Source: Liriodendron chinense (lineage: Eukaryota; Streptophyta; Magnoliopsida; Magnoliales; Magnoliaceae). Taken from it: a stretch of 64,000 nucleotides of DNA. Below, in pieces: positions 22,562 through 35,861 of the stretch; the first letter of the stretch is position 1; each line of letters opens with the position of its first letter. The notes below the pieces were generated by a model, which did not search any database, had not been told where the DNA came from, and saw nothing but the letters and a program-made list of their open reading frames with translations. The DNA is taken from assembly GCA_003013855.2 (NCBI GenBank), contig ML058385.1:186001-250000 (forward strand), given 5' to 3'. The translations under genes were made by a program, and so were the position numbers.

Positions 22562-25474
22562 CTGAAAAAAATGATTAAAACTATGTTTAGCTGACAGGTG
22601 CAATTGTAGCTAGCTTTAAGGGCCAAGTGCCTGTTTGCTATGGCGTAAGATAGCCCACCTAAATATATGGTCATGTTGTTTGACGTAAGACGGTCACCAT
22701 CTCTAAGATAATATTTCCATAAAAAAAATAGAAAAAAAAAACTGTTGGGTCTGAGAAAATATCAATCAACTGCAGTAGATGACATATCCTTTTGACTTGT
22801 AGAAAGTGCTAGAACTGTACACGTGAGATATATTCATAAAACACAGGAAGCAAGCTTATCGAGGATGTGTATATACTAAAATGCTTCCCACGCACCCAAG
22901 GGTTGTGAGGACTCTAGATTCATGTGTTTTTCTATTACTTAGATTTTCATTTCTACCCCAGCCACTTTCTATGCATATATATTTCAATTCAAAATGAAAA
23001 AGAAATAACAGGGTAAATTCAAGTGTTTTGTACTCTGTTCCATACATATTGTAGGCCAGGATTTAAAGAGTATCACTGACCCATTATCAAATATTAAAAA
23101 TGGAAATCAGCCCATAAAACACATTCCAGGCAGCTCACATGGATATATCTTCACAGTCGGATTGCTCTATGTTGTTAAATGCATCCTTAAGACCTTCTGT
23201 AGTTGATTCTAACAAACACAAATGAATACTGGAATAAGAACAAGTTTACTAAAAGCCTTATTGACCATACCAAATATGGGCCAGTTTTGAGAAGCAAAAG
23301 ATGAGAATATATTCACCCAAGTTCATTAAAATAGGAATGCAAACATATTCTAAAATATTATATTGAGACCTTTCCAACTTTCATTTCAACCACACTACTT
23401 CCACAGAAATTTAAGCTTGGAACATGATGTTCAAAAGGCTGACCTTTGCTTAGATGTCCAACAAGAAAAAGCGGATAATGTAACTACCCTCTTACACAAT
23501 AGCAGTGTGAATTGAGGCACAAATTGAATGAACTGAATGTCTATTGCTGCTTTGATATTATTGGGAGCTCCATGATTCTATGATCAACTCTAGAAACTTT
23601 TCAGTTTTGATACACACATATTAGGGTTACTTTCTTTTGCTTAAAACTCATCAGTGAATTGCTTTATGTAGATAATTAGATATGGCACATGTCATGTGTG
23701 TGAGATCCAAATGAATCATTAAGTAGGCTATACCTTGCATGGGCCATTCCCCAAAATGACACTATTATGACAATCCTAATCATTATATTAGAGGATCTTG
23801 AGAAAAGAAAAAACATGCTTATTGAAAAGTAAACAAGCTTCTTTGACCACCCATATTTTCCCACAGACCCTCCAATACCCCACAGATCCAATCAGTTAGT
23901 GGGACCTAAAGGATGCAAGGATTGATTGATCAAATGATTTGTGTTATCATTAGCCTGATCTTAGCATTAGTTCCGTTGACAAAAAATCATCCACCCATCT
24001 GTTCAATCAGGTCATGACCTTGGGGCAACCTAGATGTATGTCTTGTACATCCAATGCCACCCATCTGTTTTGCCAGCTCATCTTTTGATCGACGCCAAAA
24101 AATGAAGCAGATCAAAATTTCTCATGGACCACACCACAGGAAACAGTGGTGATTTACGAAACAAAAACTATGGAGCACTCCATACAAACCTATGGTTGAT
24201 GTACCCTCCCTATCGTTCCTTATGGTGTGGTCCACCTGAGTAGTGCATCGGAATGATTCTTTAGCCTAGGGTTGAAGATCAAGGAGCACACTGGAAAGTG
24301 GTGAAAAGTGAGGCCCACTTGTCTAGAAATGGCACTCAATTGGCCATTGATGGCGGTCCAGGATTTTGACCAAGTACAAGTTCTGAAAATCCCGTGTTCG
24401 AACATTCATTTTTGGACCCTTGTGGCGGACCCTACAAATATCCATTTGGGTAACCACCACTGAGGTTTTGTAGCCCTCATAAGTGAGAGTATAAATGATC
24501 ATGTGATCGGTGAACAATGCTCAAAATGGGGCCATCAATAGTTGTGCAGAAACTGTGCGCAGAAATTCCAAGTACCCATATTGGGCCTTGCACCATAAAT
24601 TCCATGCACATTTTTAGCGGGCCCCACCTTAGGAGTTTTGATGCCCATACATAGGGCTATCAGAAGGTCACATCCTTTCGCCCAAAGTGGACCCCATTTG
24701 ATCATGAATCAGACCCAAATATGGGCCCGTTCAATTTCTTCACAACCTGAAAAACTGAAAATCTGTTTTAATAGATCTTGTTTGGCCCATCTCTGTGGGG
24801 TCCACCAACTGTGTGTGGGTCTTATCTGACCATTCAGACCCTGGACATGGTCCATTGATCAAAGTGGACCAAGAGATCAAGTGGACCAGCTTTATGAACC
24901 TCAAACTATGTAAAGAATCACCAAACTTATTAAACAAGATTGCATGGAAGGAACCTATCTCATCAAGGAAATGTTGTGCACACTAAAACATTTATAAATT
25001 AAAAACTGTTAAACAGAGATATTTCATCAAACACATGTTGTGCACACTAAAACATTCGCAACAACAGTTAAACAATTCCTAGATCTCTGAAAGGAGCGAG
25101 ATCCGATGCTCTTGAATCCCATCCACCGAAGAAGAACTCAACCCTAGAAACAAATTTGATGAAATCAAAAACCAAACAAGCCCAAATGAAAATAACCCAA
25201 AAAATTAAAAACTACACTTAGATGAAAAACCCTAAACATTAAACAATTAATAGAAACCAAATAAAATCATAAACCCACCAAACAAAAGAACCTATCTAGA
25301 TCGACCCATCAAACAAAAACCCCAAAATGTAATACCTCAAATGGTAGAAAAGAAAAAGAAAACCCAAATCCCCAAGCCATAAACAGAAGATAAGAAAAAT
25401 CAAGAAACCCATGTAGATAAATAACCCACAAGAAATCTGACTTGAATTAAAAGCATAGAGAGAGAAAAAGGAAG

Positions 25475-26223
25475 TGTTGACGCTAAATCACGTCACTAGA
25501 TGTTGGTCAGGGACCAACTTAAGCCTCCGCCGTTCGATTCAAAGGATGATAGGGATGCTATAAATACAACCAAAGGTTAGGACGGCCGCCAGTGGTTCCG
25601 GTTGATGGCCCTCCGATGCCTAAGTTAGTGATTATAGAATGATCGAAGAAGAATAATGCTTTGTTGCTCAATGTGTGCATACCTTAGATCATGGCATGGA
25701 GGGATACTTATAATGTGAATCCGTACCGTAACTGGGTAGGATTCTCAATCTGTCGAGATCTACGTTTGCGTAGGATGGATTACGTATCATAGATGGATAC
25801 GTAATTACTTTAGAGATAAGTCGCATGTCATGCAGATATTTCTCTTATAATCGTGAAAGTGAATCCCATGGCTTGTTGGATAAGTAATAGAGTCTTGATT
25901 GCTTGGGAAGTAGCGCTGGTAATGCTCGAAGAATAGCGGTCGGTTGGGCGTAGTCGATGGTAGGTCCGCTCATCCGCTGTCGGCCGTGGATAAAGAAGTA
26001 GACGAGCACCACGACCCAAATCCTCGGTAGATTCCTAAATGCTGACAGCTTGGGTCTGGTCGGATACTGAAGAGTGCCAACCGTTCGGGCTAAGTAGATG
26101 ATTGATTGCTGTGAGAAGTACCGAACGCTCGAGTGCTCGGGCTCGAAGATAGAGGATCCCAGTTTCCACTCGTGCGTATCTTTGACCATGCAAAAGCGGG
26201 GTGTCCCAAATTTACCCATTACA
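25475..26223 (-). repeat. 3' LTR of element B
   Basis: Runs TGTTGACGCTAAATC to TTTACCCATTACA. About 92% identical to the other LTR over the full 749 bp. A 127-codon frame in it recurs in the other LTR only because the two are copies. Confidence 0.95.
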
Positions 26224-27480
26224 ACCAACCGCCCTGCTCTCTAGTCTATTAAAATGACTTGAGACATGAAGGCAAAGAAAAGGGAAACTGTCAATCAGTC
26301 CTCTCAAATCTCAGAGGCTTGGCGGTACCTTACGTGGCACTGCCCTTTCTGTGCATTGCATTAATGCAGTCTTGATATCTTGTCCATTATTTATTGTGCG
26401 TGGAAGATGAAATAGAGTGATCTATCTGGTGCTGACACGTGGCATCCTCGGAAGCTGAAGTAGTCAGATGAAGTCCTATAAATGAGGTCCTCAGCCTTTG
26501 CTTCTAATCCAAGCTTTGTGGAGGTTTCATGGGTTCTTTGGACCCGATTCTGTTGCTTCCAAAACTCCGGGAGGATTCGGGCATTCCAATCCTCATCGAG
26601 ACAATGGCTTGTAAAGATATTTATTTTTGGGCCACAAGCGCGGGGTATGGCTATGCGTGCGGGGACTGTTGCACATGGGTGTCTTTGTCGCTTCTTACTC
26701 CCATTGCAATTTTTCACCCTTAGCACTTCCTCTTGCCGTTTTTGGCCCACTCTCCTTTGGGGGGAAAAGAAGGGCTCTTTAGACGAATGGGTGAGAGTGG
26801 GCATGAGGTTAAAGGCGTTGAGTTCCTCTCTTGATGTTCCACGAGCCTCAAGACATTCTCATCAGTCTTTTTCTGCTCCAAAGTTGAAAGTTGGTTTGAA
26901 TAAAGTATTTTGCTAAGAGCAGCCTCTTTTTGCCCTCTCTATTCCTCTTGGTCATTGGTGAACTTCTTTGGAAGATCTTGATTTGTTTGATGTAATATAC
27001 CCTGCGTGGGTTCTTTGTAATGGGTTTCTTTATATGAAATAAAAATTTTCCTTTATTGTGATATCGAGCACACGGAGTCTCTTTCTTGTCTTTCTGAATG
27101 TTGTAAAAGGCCTAGCCAATTGACGACTGTGGTCGTCTTCTATCGATTGCTGACCACCGACCATGGTCAGTTGATAGGAGATGATTTTCGAACGCTGGTT
27201 AGGTCGATCAGAAACATAACCTAGGGTAAGCCAAGCGTGATGTTGGAGTAAATGTTTAGCCGTCAAGACGTTATTTTTGAAAAGTTGCTATCGTACGAAG
27301 ATTGCAGAAAAGACAAGGACCGTACGCCTCCCTCCCATGTGAAGTGTCAGGTCATTAATGTGACATGCCATTCACTTCTCTTGGAAGGATGTTTAGTCTA
27401 CGCGTGTCCCACATTAAATGCGGCATGCCTTTTCGAATTCAAAAGGGAATAGAGAGACGACACATGTAAGGATGTGATGA
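26224..27480 (-). other. 3' region of element B between LTR and antisense ORF
   Basis: Just inside the LTR the minus strand is purine-rich (AGAGAGCAGGGCGGTTGG, 26243-26226), a candidate polypurine tract. I see no convincing coding sequence. A plus-strand TATA-like box CCTATAAATGAGG lies near 26472-26484. Confidence 0.45.
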
Positions 27481-29709
27481 TTGCTTTCTATTTATATTCG
27501 AGCCTGCGCCGTTGGTAGCTTCTTACCACTATTTTCGTTTCAAGAGAGAAGAAAAAATCCTAATCATTCTGTCTCACTCATCTTCGTGTTTTCCTTGCTT
27601 TGCTCCGCTCCTTCTCCTGTTAGTCCTCCTTCATCAATGTTTTCTTCTTCAAATACTGCTCCAGTTCCAATTGGGGAGGATCCACCCAAATCCTCCTTCT
27701 CCACTGGTCTTCGCCGAAGGAGGGAAACAGGGTCATCCTCTTCTTCCTTAGATCGTTCTCCTAGGGACTATCCCTCAACCCTCACCGCAGAGGATTTGGA
27801 GAATATCCGATGAGAGTTTAATGTTCCACAGGACATAATCTTCCGACTACCTCTCCCGGAAAAAACTACGGATAACCCTAGAATGGGTAAAGTATCCGTA
27901 TAGGATTTTATGTTTCCTCTAGGATTTCGTTTGCCATTGCTACCATATGTGGCCGACGTTTTGAATTGATACAACATTGCCCTTGGTCGACTGATGTTAA
28001 ACGGTTGGCGGGTGATATTTAGGCTGTATGTGTTGTGGGAGGAGGTCGGAAATGGTGAAATGACCCTAGGAGAGTTTCATAGATTGTACTCCCTAAGAAG
28101 GTTTGGTGAACCCTCCGGGTGGTACTACCTGACCTTTCTCCACGGGACGAATTTCATTCTTGGTAACCCTCAGTCTGCCAAGGATCGTCGGGATCGATGG
28201 TTCTTCGTGTCTGGAAACTGGACTTGCCTAGTGGTCGGATCCGGATATCACGTCCCTCGCGCCTTCAGTATGGGGCAAGGATCAGATCGAGGCCATCGAG
28301 AGGTGGCCTCCAAGAGAAGATATTGGCAGTGAGGAGGGCTATTGCAGGAGTCTGGAATGTGAAGTATTTACTCCACCTTATGTTGCTCATTAGGGCGGGA
28401 CTCATCCCTTGCCTTCCTGGTAATCACTGTAGGCTGTGCTTTGTAGATTTCAACGTTCTGGATGATTTCTAAATGTTATTGTTCTTTATTTTGATTTTTG
28501 TAAGAATGGACCCCACAGATCTCTCCCAGGTGCGGGCCCTTCTGAATCGCAAAAGCGATGCTCAGAAGAAAAGAAAGAGTGGAGAATCCTCCTCTGCTAC
28601 CGCACCTATTGCTGAGCGACCTCGACAATCGTCTGTGACCGCTAATCCTTCATCGGGGCCTGGACCTGTGATTACTCCACTTCCTCCAAGGGCGGAAGCC
28701 TCAACAGTTATTCCACCGTCCCTTCTTATTTTGAAAAATCGCTCCGAGCCGAGCCTCCCCCCAGCAGATCAACCTTCGACTGTTCTGATGGTCATTGTGC
28801 CTGATGCCCCTACACTGGTCACAAACAATGAACGAGTCGGTCCTTCTCAGTCTGGCAAACTTCTTATTGCTCCTACCCCAGGTGGCATGGAGTCGTACGT
28901 AGTTCCGAACCATCTGTTCTGGATATGTTCATTCCTTTTTTAGAAAGTTGAACCCGGCTGTCTGGATGTCGTGGACAACTTTCCTTAGAGAATGCTATCG
29001 ATCGGTCGGTAATAAGGATTATTCAGAGTCTCGACGGGGTGCTGAAGACCCATGCCAACATCTATGATGTCTGGGAATTTATTGCCCAGAAAGACGCTCA
29101 GCTGTCAGACACTAAGAAGAGATTGAGGCGACAGAGGTCAGTCTCCGGGAGAGAGAGAGATTAAGGGAGGTGAGGGAGGCTCGGATATCAGAGTTGGAAG
29201 GGAGCCTTAGTCAATAAGTAAAGACCACGCAGAGCTATCAAGCACGGTACGAGGGTTTGGAGACGAAATTTCTAAAAATCCGGTCTCAACTAACTGCTAC
29301 GGTGGAGGAACTGAAGGTGGAGAGATCAGAGAGGGAGAAGGAGAGGAAGGCATCCAAGTTTCAGCTAATAGGGGTCGTTTCTTAACTAAAAGCTGAGAAA
29401 GGCAAGAATGTCGCTTTGAGACGGGATATGTTGGAAATGCAAGCTAAGGCGGTCGACAACTTCCGTGAATCAGAAGAGTATATTAGGGAGAGGCTTGCAA
29501 ACTATCAGAACGGTCGGGATTGAACGCTGGAAGTAATTGAGCGTCTTCATCCTAATTTGGACTTGACGGGATTCGAAGAGTTGGAGATGCAGCTCGCCCA
29601 GCAGGATGGGGCCCCGACCGTAACCGAGGCCATGACTGAAACAGGCGATGATTTCCTTGAGGGGGGAATTGAAGTGTCCAGTGGTGGTCGGTCTTCGGAT
29701 GTTCTTTAG
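27481..29709 (+). pseudogene. antisense extra ORF of element B (Transposase_28-like plus coiled coil)
   Basis: On the strand opposite gag-pol, an open frame starts at ATG 27636 with a serine/proline-rich leader, then runs through a stretch with DFMFPLGFRLPLLPYVADVL and a tryptophan-tyrosine-tyrosine motif near 28120. This is the plant 'putative gypsy-type transposon' (PF04195-like) domain. From 28506 a proline/serine-rich segment follows, then from about 29030 to 29600 a long glutamate/arginine/lysine-rich heptad-like coiled coil. Known extra ORFs of Tat elements have this domain followed by a coiled coil. Stops at about 27811-27813, 27901-27903 and 27967-27969, and several shifts after 28900, make it a pseudogene. 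A TATA-like TATTTATATTCG lies at about 27489. The product's role is unknown. Confidence 0.65.
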
Positions 29710-30169
29710 GCGGCTATTCAGGAAATTGTCGAGCCAACCATTTTGACCTTTCGTCCCCTCGGAGACTCCTCTTGTTGATGTAACCGACCCTTCTATAATC
29801 GTTATTCCATAAATGGAATGTTGAATTTTAAGAATTTTTCATTCTTTGGATGGGCAGTTGTATTAGTGTATGTTTACATGTATTATTTAGTTAGGGGACG
29901 CTCTGATCGGCCTTGTCCCTTGCTTGGGTAGCATGTGCTACCAACTGAACGTTAATGATATGCCCACGTGTGCGGGCATTTATGTTCTAAGTGTCCTTGG
30001 CCATTGGTTTAGTAACCATAAGTAGAATATCGCAAGTAGAATATCGTGAGTGCAATCAGTTGAATTAGAATTTATGCGCTTTATTTGACTTTGGCTCGAC
30101 AAAATGTTGAAAGAAGCCTTATTACATAGTCGTCCAAAACTGGATCTCCTTATTGGTAGTATTTTCTCA
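29710..30169. other. spacer between antisense ORF and integrase of element B
   Basis: 460 bp where the two convergent reading directions end. I see no coding signal on either strand. Confidence 0.5.
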
Positions 30170-31509
30170 GATTAATTGTATTCCACGGTCGGCGCAGTGT
30201 TTTTCCTTCCATATCCTCCAAGTTGTAAGTGTCAGGCTTTATCATCTTCGTTATTTTGTATGGGCCTTCCCAGTTGGGACTGAACACTTAGGAGCATGGG
30301 TCCCAAGTACTGTTCGGTATTTTCCTCCGGAGGACGAGGTCGCCCACGCGGAGCGGTCGATGCTTGACGCGTGAGTTGAAATATCAGACGACCTTCTGTT
30401 GATATCTTGCAAGTCGCAGCTGTACATTGCTCTTCTGTTCCTCGAACAGGTCGAGTTGGAGATTCATAGCGCTTCTATTCCTTTCTTGGTCATAGTGAGT
30501 CGCGCGATGCGACGGCATCCCGATTTCCATTGGGACCATGAGTTCAGTCCCATATATTAGTGAGAACGGGGTCTCCCCGGTCGGTGCGGACAGTGGTCCG
30601 ATATGCCCACAAGACTTCGGTCATGAGATCTGGCCAATCTCCCTTGCGCTCTTCTAGCTTGGTCTTCAGATGCTTGATGATTTTATTGATGGCCTCTACC
30701 TGCCCGTTGGCCTACGGGTGGTACGAAGCGGTCAACATGTGCTAAATTTTTAATTCATCACAGAGATCCTTGATTTTCTTGTTGCAGAACTGTTAGCCAT
30801 TATCTGTGATAATTGTGTGGGGGATACCGAATCTGCACACAATGTTTTTCAGGATGAATTTCTTAACCAGCTGGTCGGTAATGGACGCTAATGGCTTAGC
30901 TTCCGCCTATTTTGTAAAGTAATCCACCGTTACAATAGCGAACCTGAGTTGGCCCTTCCCTCGAGGGAGGGGCCCTATTATGTCTATCCCCCATTGTGCG
31001 AACGGCCATGGGCCTGCCATCGGTGTTAAATCCTCTGGTGCCTTCTGTGGTATCTTGGGGAATCGTTGGCATTTGTCGCATGATTTGGAATATTTTTCAG
31101 CATTAACCTTCATGGTAGGCCAGTAGTAGCCCTGACGTATCATTGAGCGGCCAGCGAAATGATTTTCGCAGATTCCTTCATGAATTTTCTTCAAAACGTA
31201 GTTGGCTTCTTCTGGCCTGATGCAACGTAAGTGTGGGAGTGAATACCCTCTCCTGTAGAGGACACCATCCTCCAAAAAGTACTTAGGGACACAAAATTTC
31301 AATTTCCTGGCAGCTTTCTTGTCGTCTGGGAGCCGTCCCTCCTTAAGGTAGTGGATGATAGGGTTCATCCAGCATGGGGTTTGATCAATGTTAAGTATCT
31401 CAGTATCCTGCTTTTGAGTGATGCTTAGTTCGGAGAGATGTTCTATCGGGATCGTCTTGCTAATATTGCTCTCTGAGGATGCTCCCAGTAGGGCCAATGT
31501 ATCGGCCAT
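30170..31509 (-). pseudogene. integrase of element B
   Basis: The frame 31509-30907 holds the N-terminal zinc-finger region (CDKCQRF near 31075) and the first core motif WGIDIIGPLPRGKG with catalytic aspartate near 30985. It stops at TAG 30909-30907, where the family has tryptophan after DYFTK. Beyond the stop, the core continues with an IITDNG-type motif near 30800 and then the glutamate region, followed by further breaks to about 30170. The TGG-to-TAG change fits decay of methylated cytosine. Confidence 0.75.
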
Positions 31510-31982
31510 GCGGTTTTGATCTCTTGGGATTTGTAGGAGCTCATATTCATCGAACTCCTGCAGTAAAGTTTGGACCCGTTCTCTTTATAATATCATTTTT
31601 TCGTCTTTAGCCTCGTACTCAGAAATTTAATTCACAACAAGCTGTGAGTCACTGTGAACTCGCAGATTTTCCACTCCCATTGATTTAGCCATTCATAGCC
31701 CGACGAGGAGTGCTTCATACTCTGCTTCATTATTAGTTGCTGGGAAATCAAAACTGAGAGCGTATTCCAATTTGTAGTCATCGGGAGAGACCAGAACAAT
31801 GCCGGCCCCACTCCCTTGTCCTGATGCTGACCGTTGACGTAAAGCGTCCACTACGGGCGATTGTTAGATAAATCGAGCATGGCGAGGGGCTCAGAAACCT
31901 TGATTGGTTTTGTGGCTTCGGCCAATTCAGAAACTTTGGTCGGTTCTGAATTTTTGAATTCTACTATGAAGTCAGCAGCAAC
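31510..31982 (-). pseudogene. second (archaeal-type) RNase H domain of element B
   Basis: The minus strand holds GSGAGIVLVSP near 31810, NNEAEYEALL near 31720 and RVHSDSQLVVN near 31655, the order of the additional RNase H of Tat elements. A frameshift near 31840 and at least two stops (one within VGL*MAK) disrupt it. Confidence 0.7.
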
Positions 31983-33224
31983 CTATTCTTTGATTGATGT
32001 CCGAGGATAAAAATGGATGTCGTGTTCACTCAATTCAATGGCCCACTTGGCGAGTCTTCTTGACGTACCCAGATTTTGCAGTACTTGTCGTAGTGGTTGG
32101 TCCGTTGGAACCATGATTGTGTGCGCCTGGAAGTACGAGCATAACCTCCTAGCAGATGTAATAAGTGCCAAGGCAAGCTTCTCGATAGTGGGGTAGCGAG
32201 TTTCTGCATCGACCATTGCCCTGCCGACATAATACACTAGTTTCTGAATTTTATCCTCCTCTCTCACGAGTGTGGCGCTTATTACGGTGAGGAGAAGGCG
32301 ATGTAAAGAAATAGATTTTCGCCAGGAATAGGCTTTGATAGTATGGGAGGATTGCTCAGGTACTCTTTGAGCCGGCCAAATGCTTGCTCGCATTCCTCGG
32401 TCCATTGCATCGTTTTCATTGATCTTTTCATAATTTGAAGACAGACAGACATTGTCGCTTGCTCGGGAGATGAATCTGCTGAGTGAGGCTACCCTTCCGG
32501 CAAACCTTTGAATGTCACGAAGGGATTTTGGTGCCTTCATATTGATGATTGCCTGGATTTTTTCGGGATTCGCCTCAATCCCCCTTCTCCAGACCATAAA
32601 GCCGAGGAATTTTCCTGAAGAAACTCCGAAGGCGCATTTTACTGGGTTTAATTTCATCCGGTGCTGCCAGAGTATCTGGAAGGTTTCCAGAAGATTGGTC
32701 AGATGATCTTCTCCTTGTATGCTTTGCACCAGCATGTCGTCGACATACACTTTCATTGTCTTCCTAATCTGTTCGGCGAAGATCTTGTTGACGAGACGCT
32801 GGTAGGTAGCACTTGCGTTCTTCAGGCCGAATGGCATTACCTTGTAACAATAGAGTCCTCGGTCGATTATGAAGGAAGTTTTCTCCATGTCGGGCGAGTG
32901 CATAGTGATCTGATTGTAGCCCGAGTATGCGTCCATGAAGCTGAGGAGCTCGTGTCCTGCCGTGGCGTTGACCAGTTGGTCAATTCTAGCTGTTGGGAAG
33001 CTATCCTTTGGACATGATTTATTCAAGTCAGTATAGTCGATGCACATTTGCCACTTCCCGTTTGATTTTTTAACGAGCACCACATTGGCCACCCATTCCA
33101 GGTACGTTGCTTCCACAATGAATCCTGCTTTCAGGAGTTTGTTTACCTCTTCTTTCACTGCTTCTTGTCTTTCCTGATTTATTGCGTGGCGTCGTTGGTG
33201 AATGGGTCTGAATTTAGGGTCCAC
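31983..33224 (-). pseudogene. reverse transcriptase and RNase H of element B
   Basis: A 413-codon minus frame. RT motifs include PKDSFPTARIDQLVNATAGH near 33000, SFMDAYSGYNQI near 32935 and the catalytic YVDDML near 32735. From about 32450 to 32290 the frame leaves and re-enters register, so the middle of the connection is scrambled. RNase H text (YYVGRAMVDAETRYPTIEKL) resumes near 32240. A stop at 33227-33225 separates it from the protease frame. The catalytic box is intact but the protein cannot be made as one piece. Confidence 0.85.
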
Positions 33225-33854
33225 CTATAGCCTGTGGACTACAGTATCTAGGTCGATACCTGGCATATCTTCGTGCGACCATGCGAAGACGTCTTGATGC
33301 TCGACCAGGAACTGGGCGAAGCGTGCTTGAGTTTCGACATCAAGTGATGACCCGACCCATACTTGTCTGGAGGGATCCTTGACAGACAATGGCACCGGAA
33401 CCAAATCTTCTGCTGGCGAACCGCTTTTCGAGTCTCTCTCTCTTGGGTCTAAAGTCATTACTCTTTCTTCTTTTGTTCTTCTGAGCTGAGGTATGGTTGC
33501 CGCAATTGTACCAACTATCTTGCCTTTTTCTTTCCTGAACACGGTTTCGTAGCATGCTCTGGCAACTGGCTGGCTCCCTCTGACTACTCCGACTCCTTCA
33601 GGGGTCGGGAACTTCATGCACAAATATAATGGGCAGATGGATGCTCTGAGTTCTGCCGTGGATGGTCGACCGAGGATGGCTTTATAGCTTGAGGGCCTAT
33701 CTACGATCAAGAAGTTTATCATCATATTAATGCGGTTTGGGGTTTCTCCGAAGATGACCGAAAGGTCAATACATCCTTCCGGCTCAACTATCTCGCCCGC
33801 GAACCCGACCAATGTGGTTTGGACCGGCTTAAGTCGGCTTGGGGGGATATTCAT
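33225..33854 (-). pseudogene. protease-linker region of element B
   Basis: A 209-codon minus frame. It contains YKAILGRPSTAELRA, the conserved C-terminal protease motif of Tat elements. An acidic linker ends in FAWSHEDMPGI just before RT, also typical. The N-terminal part with the catalytic aspartate lies upstream (33900-34000) in a broken frame. A single stop separates it from RT. Confidence 0.8.
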
Positions 33855-33899
33855 GGCATTAAATATAAGACGTTCGCAGAGCTTCTTGTGTCTAGCATG

Positions 33900-35738
33900 A
33901 TCCTATGTGTCTTGAAGTTGGCGATCCTGAGGGTTACAACGATCGCATCATCATGGGGGAATTGGATACCCTTCCCATCTTCTTCAGAGAAAACGATTGG
34001 TTGTCCCTTCTAGTCGGGTAGTTTTTCCGACATTTCCATGTTGTATGCTTCATGGGCCCTTATAGTGTGGGCCTTCCTCGCGTTGTTTGAATCGCCACCT
34101 CCCCCTGGTCCACCGGAGATGGTGTGGATTTCTCCTCCGGTTCAGAGGGTTCCGGATGGGTTCTTTCTCCTTTCTGGCCTTGTCTCTGATGAGTTGAGTC
34201 TTGCACAATAGAATCTTGTTGTTGATGGTTCGTCTGCCGAGGCGACCTGTCATGCTCACGATTGCCGCGCTCTATGTAAGATTTTAGATGACCTCGACGG
34301 ATGAGAGATTCAATCTCGTCTTTCAGGGAGATACAGTCCCTGGTGAAATGCCCGTGGTCTTAGTGATACTCACAGAACTTTCTTTTATCCCAAGAGTTGG
34401 GATCTGCTCTCAACTTGGGTGGCCAAGTGTGTACTTTTGGTCCTTGATATGCATCAGGACCTTTTCGGTGGTAGTATTGAGGGGAGTGTATTCTATGTAA
34501 CGTCCTTTTGCAGGACATTTCCTAGGAGACCAATCGCATCGATTGTCCCTTCTTTTTCTTTCTTCTGGCTTTATTTTCTTCTCGTGTTGCCTTGTTTCGA
34601 ACTCTCTTCTGGCCTTGGCCAATTCCTCGGCGTTAATATATTTTTGGGCTTTGGCCTGAAACTCGGCCATAGTCCGTGGAGTATTTTTATCTAGGGCCCC
34701 ATCTAAATTCTTTATTATAGACACCATTGAGGAGTGTCGGGAGGCCCGCTTTGTCGGTGTAGCCTTCGACCTGTACTGCTTTGGATGTGAATCAGACAAG
34801 GAAGTCCTTCAGGGACTCGTCGCTCTTCTGATTCATGGTAGCCAGGTGAGCTGTGGTTTTCTTCATTGTGCGGCTCCCCATGAACTGTGATCCAAATAAG
34901 GTGCATAGTTGCGTAAAGGAGTCAATGGATTTAGGATTGAGGTTGCGAAACCAGGTGAGGGCTGCGCCCTTGAGGGTGAGGGAGAACGCTCTTCACATAA
35001 TAGCCTGACTGACCCCCTCCAGATGCATATAGGCCTTGAAGACCTTGAGGTGTTCGGTTGGGTCACCAGATTCGTTATAAGACGGAATGTTGCTAGGTGG
35101 CTGAAAATTTTTAGGTCGAGGTTCCTGCATGATTTCATCCATGAATGGAGACTCTGTCTGGTCGATTATTGCCTGCAATGTCGGTATGCCTGGGATGCGT
35201 TGTTGCTTTATCTCTGCAAACTTTTTCTTTAAATTTTCTAGCTTCCTTTCCCAGTCTGGAGGGCGGATGGTGCTAGAAACTTTTGTGGCTTCTTTAGGCA
35301 CGTGATCGCCCCTTCCTGGTACGTTATCCGATCTATGATGTTGAATTCGGGCATCCAACGAATGACGTAAGTCACCAACAGGAAGCCTTTTCTCCACATC
35401 GTCATCTTGTTGATGATCTTGGACCACCGGAGGAGGGATAAGCTCCACGAATGGTTGAAATCTATGAGTAGGTGGAGCTCGGCTGACCTCCTGATTGTGG
35501 TGAGAGCCCCCTCCTGTCGCAAGGCAAATATAAGTGGTAGCCGGCATTCTATCCGATCCGCGATATTTGCGAGGCGCATCACCTCTGATCGAACGTTCTG
35601 GATATCAGCCTCCATGATATTTCTCCATGCAGGGTCATCCGTTGTCGGTCGTGGTGGAGGCGGAGGAAGGGCGACTGCCTCCCTTCCATGCGTCGTTCTT
35701 GATTGAGTATGGCTTCCAGAAGGCTGGGTTTGTGCCAT
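33900..35738 (-). pseudogene. gag of element B
   Basis: Successive minus frames. The N-terminal part has an alanine/proline-rich start at 35738, then basic and glutamine-rich sequence. The gag core near 35090-34700 includes SYNESGDPTEHLKVFKAYMH and then a stop (34991-34993), followed by AALTWFRNL near 34960. At least two stops lie in the core, where arginine and tryptophan would be expected. An arginine-rich tail leads to the protease. Confidence 0.75.
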
Positions 35739-35861
35739 ACTCGATTCTTCCTCCCTGTGGGCAGATCTTGCTTAGGCGGTGGTTTTCAATCCATGTCTCG
35801 AGTTTTTCTTTGGCCGCATCGCGAAGTGACCTCAAAGATGGCGAAGGCAAAACAAGTAGGC

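Larger units (their letters stand above)
20936..25474. other. CACTA interior or captured DNA, no confirmed gene
   Basis: Mostly A+T-rich. 24110-24170 resembles the MITE arm family. On the minus strand 25470-25080 looks like a 5' leader with an intron, and 22561-22445 and 23212-23146 look like exons. Nothing adds up to a recognisable protein. An A-rich simple stretch lies at 21798-21838. Confidence 0.35.

Noticed and set aside
26391..26916. Overlapping frames of 137 (minus) and 144 (plus) codons in the 3' region of element B
   Set aside because: No recognisable domain and mutual overlap; kept only as non-coding 3' region.
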